A stretch of DNA of 64,000 nucleotides, from positions 12,308 to 76,307 of the forward strand of contig JACPHN010000039.1 in NCBI GenBank assembly GCA_016188575.1. The letters run 5' to 3'. The stretch comes from Candidatus Schekmanbacteria bacterium (lineage in GTDB: Bacteria > CSSED10-310 > JACPHN01). Shown piece after piece: positions 59,342 to 64,000 of the stretch. The notes beneath the pieces are model-generated. The model was not told the DNA's origin, made no database searches, and saw only the letters and a list, made by a program, of their open reading frames with translations. The position numbers and the translations under genes are program-made. Within the stretch, counting starts at the first letter, position 1. Every line of letters begins with the position of its first letter.

Positions 59342-60748
59342 TCACACCCGGCCGCCAATCGCGTTCGCGCGTGCTTGAGAGCAGCGGCCGACGGCGAGCG
59401 CACCAACGATCAGCCCGATCAGAACCAGGCCGGCCGCGCCGAAAGCCGGTACGGGCACGTAGTCCAGTGCAGCGCGGAGATCCACTTGCCCGTATCCCGT
59501 GGAGCGATCGTAGCCGGGTTCCCCAAGGTCCCGGGCGGTGTCGGTGAGGCGCACCTTGAGCTGCACCGTTTCGACCTCGCCGGTGTGCTCCGCGAGCAAG
59601 GCGGCCATTCCTGTGACGACCGCAGCCGCAACGGCGGTCCCATTTGCCGGGTGCCACTGGGTGGTCGACTGCCCGTCGAGCGCCATGAGGTCGGGCTTCT
59701 CTCGAAATACGGTGTCTGGGAAGAAAATCTCAACGGGGCCGTGGTTGCTGTAATAGTGAGGCGAATAAAGCGCTCGGCCAACCGGCGCCGAGGAATCGAG
59801 CGCGCCCACGGTGAGCACCCCAGGGGCCGCCGCTGCCCCGATGACCGAACCCGTTGCGACACGCTGCTCCTCCTCGAGCATTGGCCCCTTGACGTCGTGG
59901 TCCGCGCAGATGGCGTGCACGTCGATCGTGCGGTCCTGGCCGCTCAGCTTCTCGATCTCGAACTGCGGGCGGCGCACGTAGTCGTACGACGCAAGCGCGA
60001 GGCCGTTCGCCGCGTAGGCACCGTGAAACGCTCCAACACTCACGAGCGTTCCCTCCTCATTGTACGCAAGGAGACGGTATTGTGACGTGATCTGAGCGGC
60101 CGGTTCGCTCCAGTAAAGGGTAACCTGGAGCGGGCAGTTTACCGGCAGCTCCATCGTGGCCCGCGTCTTACCGCCGCCGAAATCGTGCAAGTCGCCCGCG
60201 CCGGCGACGTACGCGCCCCGGTAATGCGAGGCGCCATGATCCCCGGCCTCCACGATCACGAGGATGCCGTCGGCGGCGGCTTCCTGAGCCGCCTGGGCAC
60301 TCACCCAGTCTTCAAAGATTGAATCCGCCTCGACGTTCTCAAGCAGAAGAATGACAAGCGGCTCCCCCGCTCCGGTCACGGCCCGAATGCGGTCGATGGC
60401 GTCGGGGACGTCCAGCACGGTGCGGGCGTAGGAAAACAACAGCGCCGCGTTCGGCGCCAGATCGTGGATGATCTCGGCGAACGCGATCGTCTCGTCGCTG
60501 CCCCCCTCGGTGTCAAGCACCTGCAGATCGCTCGGAAGATCCCCGGAGGCGACGGCGTTGCCCCACGTCAGGATGCCGAGGCCGATGATCCCGACCTTTA
60601 CCCCACTGCCGCTCAGGCCGGTCTCGGCGCGAATCTGCGCTACTTCGTGCAGGACATCGGCTTCCGCGGTGACCGACCCCGTGGCACGCACCGCGGCTGG
60701 CGGCAGTACCCATAGCACCATACTCAGCGCGGCATACCACTGTCTCAC
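59342..60748 (-). CDS. Subtilase-fold exported protein, probably catalytically inactive
   Basis: A 468-residue subtilisin-like (S8/S53) protein with a signal peptide and a C-terminal anchor. The fold landmarks are visible (GSGVKVGIIGLGILTWG; AEIIHDLAPNAALLF; NGTAVAAAVVTGMAALL), but the catalytic Asp position is Gly (IIGLGI for ISDGV-type) and the Ser position is Ala (NGTAVAAAV for GTSMAAP). The oxyanion Asn is also changed (EAGDHG). The C-terminus, VPVPAFGAAGLVLIGLIVGALA then Arg, looks like a CTERM-type sorting tail. GTG at 60748 overlaps the kinase stop (GTGA), so the two are co-translated. Confidence 0.78.
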   Translation of the reverse strand: MRQWYAALSMVLWVLPPAAVRATGSVTAEADVLHEVAQIRAETGLSGSGVKVGIIGLGILTWGNAVASGDLPSDLQVLDTEGGSDETIAFAEIIHDLAPNAALLFSYARTVLDVPDAIDRIRAVTGAGEPLVILLLENVEADSIFEDWVSAQAAQEAAADGILVIVEAGDHGASHYRGAYVAGAGDLHDFGGGKTRATMELPVNCPLQVTLYWSEPAAQITSQYRLLAYNEEGTLVSVGAFHGAYAANGLALASYDYVRRPQFEIEKLSGQDRTIDVHAICADHDVKGPMLEEEQRVATGSVIGAAAAPGVLTVGALDSSAPVGRALYSPHYYSNHGPVEIFFPDTVFREKPDLMALDGQSTTQWHPANGTAVAAAVVTGMAALLAEHTGEVETVQLKVRLTDTARDLGEPGYDRSTGYGQVDLRAALDYVPVPAFGAAGLVLIGLIVGALAVGRCSQARANAIGGRV

Positions 60749-63700
60749 GTCACTTTCTCCCACTTCGCGTACAAAGAATCCCGATACGCCTCCGGCAGCC
60801 CCGCCGCCGTCTCCCGCAGCAACGCCGCGAACCCTTCAGCCTCGGCCTCCAGCCCTCGTTCCACCCACAAGAAGTGCCGGATTTCCAGCTCGATGCCCCG
60901 CAAGCCGGTCCGCGCGGTCTGCTGCAGGGCAAGATCGATCGCCCCGGCGCTCAGCCCCAGGCGGCCGCACAGCAGGTTTTTCGCCGGTTGCCAGAGCAAG
61001 GGGGCGGCGTCCAATTTTTCCAGGAGCGCCGCCGCCCTGTCCCGGTCGCAGCTCGCGGCGAGTCGCTGAAACTTCTCCGCAAACACGCGCGCCGCTGCCA
61101 GCGCGGAGTTGAAAAACGCCTCGTCTCCCCAGCCCACGCTCAACCTCAGCGCCTCTTCCGCGTGCCGTTCCGCGACCTCCAGAGCGCCGTCCTGAAGTGC
61201 GCCCAGCATCATCGCGATCATCGCGCAGCGCTGCAACACGACGTGCGGCGAGCCGAGCATCGGCTCGACCAGGTCACGGCTCGGCATCCCCAGATCCCTG
61301 AGCAGGTCCGCCTTGGTCAGCAGAAACCAATCATGCTGAGCCGAGCCGCGCTCGGCGCTCAGCAGCTCTTCCGCTCGTTGCCCGTACGCCACGGCCTTGC
61401 CGTAGGCGCCGCACAATCTGTGGACCTCCATCGCTGTCGTCAGCGGCAACGACACCGGAAGCACCGCGATGAGCTCCTCGACGTAGCGACACGCGGTGCG
61501 CGCATCGCCGGAAACCATGGCGGCCCCGGCAGCCGCGGCCGCCGCCGGGTGCCAGAGGTGGATATCGCCGTTCCGGCGCGCGAGGTCGACCGCCGCCGAA
61601 TAGGCCAGGACCGCATCGGCCTGCCTGTTCTCGAGGTAGGACAGGGTGTCCGCATCCAGGAGCCCGACGGCAATGCGCACCGAAGGATTGGTATACAGGC
61701 GGGATGCCCGCACGGCGTCGCACAACCTCCTCGTTTCCTCGTAGAGCGAAATCTTGTGCGGGTGCGAGTACACCAGCTCGATGAGCTTTCGCGCGGAGAA
61801 GAGCGACACGCTTCGGTCGAAGTCCACACCCAGCGCGTACTCGATCAGGCCCGCGAGCGCATCCTTCCTGTGCGTCCACCGCTCATCGGCGAATATCGCC
61901 ATGGTTTTCAACAGCAACATCCGGTTCTCGTCGGCCGCGGTGACGGCCGCGGCCGCCTCGGCCACGAGCCGCGCGGATTCTGTCGAAGCGGCTCCGGACA
62001 GGCACGCCAGCACCAGGCGAGCCTCGCACACGAGCCCCGCATCGCCAGCGTCTTCCGCCAACTTCAGCGCGGCGCGGCCGTCGTCCAGGCAGGAGCCATC
62101 ATCCCGATTCGCGATGATGAGACTCCTGGCCCGGGCAAGTAAGCCTTTGGCGCGGCAGTGCGCATCCTCCCATAGCTCCTCCTCTTCCGCCGTCGAGACC
62201 GCATCCCGCACGTCCCTGCACGTGTATTCCACAAAATCGGACGTGGCCACGATCCTGCCAATGATGCAACCGAGCGCCCGCCGACGGTCCGCGAAAGGGT
62301 AGCGCAGGCAGAAGCGGAAGCCCCGCACCACATCGCAGCGAGCGATTTCCATCGCCAGCGGCAGCAGGTCCGGCGGGCGCTCCCCGCCGGTGCGAAGGAC
62401 CGCGCCGATGACCTGGTTCTTGAGCCGGAACCCGTCCGGTTCCAGCCGCACGTGCTCACCGGCGCCCGTCACCGCTCCCGCGAGCTCCTTCTCCTTCAGC
62501 CCGGACACCGCGAGCACCCCGGCCTCGTCGAGCAGATCCTCCGCGGCGGCCACCATCCAGAGCAGCCGCGAAGCAGGCGCGTCAAGACCTGACAGCGTGC
62601 CGCGCGCCTCCGCGCACCGATCACGGAGGCTGAGGGCAGACAAGTCGAGCGCCTCGAGGTCGATCTCCCAGTCCAGCAGCGGATTCTTCCGTATTGCCCC
62701 ATGCGCCGCCAGCGCGTCGAGCAGAGCGACCAGCAGCCCCGGCGACCCACCGCACGCGCGATGGAGCACCGCGGCCGCCCGTTGCGAGCCCAGAATTCTC
62801 TGGAAAGTTTCCCGCAGAAGCACCTCGACGTCATCCTTCGCCAGCGGCGTCAGCTCATACGCCCGCGCCGCGTACGACGGCAGCATGGGTTTCCCGCGCG
62901 CGCAAACCACCAGACGTGCCTCGGCGCACCAGTCGCGCCAGGTTTCAAGGACGAGGACCTCCTTCCTGGACAGTCGCTCGGCGTCGTCGACCAATACGAG
63001 CAGGCGTTGACCGGCCGGCATCGCCTTATCCCAGCGCTGGAAAGCCGCTGCCGGCTCATCCGTGTTTCGCACATACAGGATGCTTCCGCGCCACTCCGGC
63101 CGAGCACGCGCGTACAGCTCCTCGAGAAACCGTGTCTTGCCGGATTCGGCCTGACCCTTCACGACGGTCACCTCGAAGATGCCGCGTTCCGCGGGGCGAG
63201 AGAGGTCGGCCAGAATGTTTTCGAGCGGGCCGTGGAAAGCCGCGAGCGCCGGACGGCGAAGCCTCCGGCGCAGAGTGTCGAGGTCGGGGTAGCCCGCGCC
63301 CGGCCGCAGCGCCGCGCACACGACCGCCGCCGATTCGGGCCGGGCGGCCGGATCGCGGTCGATGAGCCGGCGGACAATCAGCCGCAGCTCGTACGGCACG
63401 GTCAGCGGCAGGGCAGGGGGATCGCACTGCAGCCGCACGGTGAGCTCGTCCAGCGGGTCCTGGCGCGCATGGGGTCGTTCGCCGACGCACGCCTCGTAGG
63501 CGAGGATCCCGAGGCTGTACAGATCGGTTCGCACCGAAACCTGAGAGGCGAAGCCGGCGCCCAGCTCCGGCCGCGATGTTGCGAGGAGCTCGGGCGCCAT
63601 GTACGCCCAGGTGCCGCCATGCCGCTCGCTCCCCAGAACGGTGGCCAGTCCGAAGTCAGCGAGCACGGGCGTGCCGTCCTCGCGGACCAGCACGTTCGAC

Positions 63701-63789
63701 GGCTTGAGATCGAGGTGCAGGTAACCGTATCCGTGCAGGTAGTCGAGACCGCAGCCGATCTGCCAGATGAGGTCCAGGCGCTCGCGCAT
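60745..63789 (-). CDS. Ser/Thr kinase missing its N-lobe, fused to a STAND-like ATPase and helical repeats
   Basis: The protein (1014 residues) begins inside a kinase domain: catalytic HLDLKPSN, then VLADFGLATVLG, a HGGTWAYMAPELL activation segment, and the C-lobe. The glycine loop, ATP lysine and alpha-C glutamate are absent, and stop codons close the frame four codons before the ATG (TAG). A STAND-type ATPase follows (VVKGQAESGKTRFLEELYAR Walker A; RLLVLVDDAERL Walker B), then about 600 residues of TPR-like helices. Such kinase-STAND proteins are signalling hubs. Here the first half of the kinase was lost next to an IS4-family fragment. Confidence 0.82.
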   Translation of the reverse strand: MRERLDLIWQIGCGLDYLHGYGYLHLDLKPSNVLVREDGTPVLADFGLATVLGSERHGGTWAYMAPELLATSRPELGAGFASQVSVRTDLYSLGILAYEACVGERPHARQDPLDELTVRLQCDPPALPLTVPYELRLIVRRLIDRDPAARPESAAVVCAALRPGAGYPDLDTLRRRLRRPALAAFHGPLENILADLSRPAERGIFEVTVVKGQAESGKTRFLEELYARARPEWRGSILYVRNTDEPAAAFQRWDKAMPAGQRLLVLVDDAERLSRKEVLVLETWRDWCAEARLVVCARGKPMLPSYAARAYELTPLAKDDVEVLLRETFQRILGSQRAAAVLHRACGGSPGLLVALLDALAAHGAIRKNPLLDWEIDLEALDLSALSLRDRCAEARGTLSGLDAPASRLLWMVAAAEDLLDEAGVLAVSGLKEKELAGAVTGAGEHVRLEPDGFRLKNQVIGAVLRTGGERPPDLLPLAMEIARCDVVRGFRFCLRYPFADRRRALGCIIGRIVATSDFVEYTCRDVRDAVSTAEEEELWEDAHCRAKGLLARARSLIIANRDDGSCLDDGRAALKLAEDAGDAGLVCEARLVLACLSGAASTESARLVAEAAAAVTAADENRMLLLKTMAIFADERWTHRKDALAGLIEYALGVDFDRSVSLFSARKLIELVYSHPHKISLYEETRRLCDAVRASRLYTNPSVRIAVGLLDADTLSYLENRQADAVLAYSAAVDLARRNGDIHLWHPAAAAAAGAAMVSGDARTACRYVEELIAVLPVSLPLTTAMEVHRLCGAYGKAVAYGQRAEELLSAERGSAQHDWFLLTKADLLRDLGMPSRDLVEPMLGSPHVVLQRCAMIAMMLGALQDGALEVAERHAEEALRLSVGWGDEAFFNSALAAARVFAEKFQRLAASCDRDRAAALLEKLDAAPLLWQPAKNLLCGRLGLSAGAIDLALQQTARTGLRGIELEIRHFLWVERGLEAEAEGFAALLRETAAGLPEAYRDSLYAKWEKVT

Positions 63790-63867
63790 GGACGGATTTC
63801 TAGTAGGAAACTCAGGTTACGAGGTCCTCCGTTTCATCCGGCGCGGGTCGGCGATGCCGGTGGAAAA

Positions 63868-64000
63868 CTAAAAAGCGGCTGTCGGATCCAAGACCGCCAG
63901 CTCGAGACGGCCGAGGCGCTTCGCCGGGCGATGGGTATCGACCTGGTGGTGGCGTGGCGCATCTACTACTTGACCAAGCTCGGCCGCGAGACCCCAAACG
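63868..64000 (+). pseudogene. IS4-family transposase, fragment cut by window edge
   Basis: In one plus-strand frame the sequence reads LKSGCRIQDRQLETAEALRR then MGIDLVVAWRIYYLTKLG, a typical late segment of IS4-family DDE transposases. Homology begins abruptly near 63868 without an upstream domain, so the left part has been lost. It continues past the window edge. Confidence 0.75.

Overview
The window is high-GC DNA from a Gram-negative bacterium. A type II secretion operon, a meso-DAP-type MurE, Hanks-type kinases, exported proteins and sigma54 control suggest a deltaproteobacterium-like lineage (Myxococcota, Binatota or a relative). That placement is inference from gene content only; there is no rRNA in the window.

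Layout. 1-5204 (minus): type II secretion genes gspG-H-I-J-K-L-M, mostly start/stop-overlapped, running off the left edge. 5452-11880 (plus): an asparagine-synthase-like enzyme, a DUF4019 protein and three surface-polysaccharide genes, one of them strikingly AT-rich. 11881-14067 (minus): a membrane-anchored Ser/Thr kinase. 14547-22363 (plus): a GNAT acetyltransferase, a SPOR protein overlapping mutS, a methyltransferase, a CBS protein, an APH-like kinase and an FGE-like exported protein. 22476-25079 (minus): a secreted eight-repeat PQQ-type propeller protein. 25324-35880 is a defence island: VapBC, a collapsed IS607-type element, a complete type III-B cmr1-6 operon with a CARF-HEPN effector, and an MntA/HepT pair. 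No CRISPR array, cas1, cas2 or cas6 is visible.

36087-41437 (minus): moaD-moaE fusion, murE, murF and a DegP-type protease, apparently one transcription unit. 41438-42600: repeat-rich spacer and an AbrB-like antitoxin. 42605-46447: a small membrane protein carrying presenilin-like motifs, convergent with an NtrC-type regulator and its kinase. 46950-52846 (plus): exported proteins, a PLP aminotransferase, and a carotenoid/retinol-type oxidoreductase with a TetR repressor. 52915-52987: tRNA-Glu(CTC). 53068-56305 (minus): a PilB/GspE-type ATPase interrupted by an array of DQAAIDALFG-like repeats and containing a frameshift. The right end carries a hydrolase, an exported protein, a subtilase that appears to lack catalytic residues, and a kinase missing its N-lobe next to an IS4-family transposase fragment.

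Three threads deserve attention: (i) the repeat array inside the ATPase, resembling the CheY-binding N-terminus of FliM; (ii) the compact GxGD membrane-protease candidate; (iii) four sigma54-type promoters, each upstream of an exported-protein gene, with an NtrC-type two-component system in the same window. Several families of palindromic or dispersed intergenic repeats are also present.
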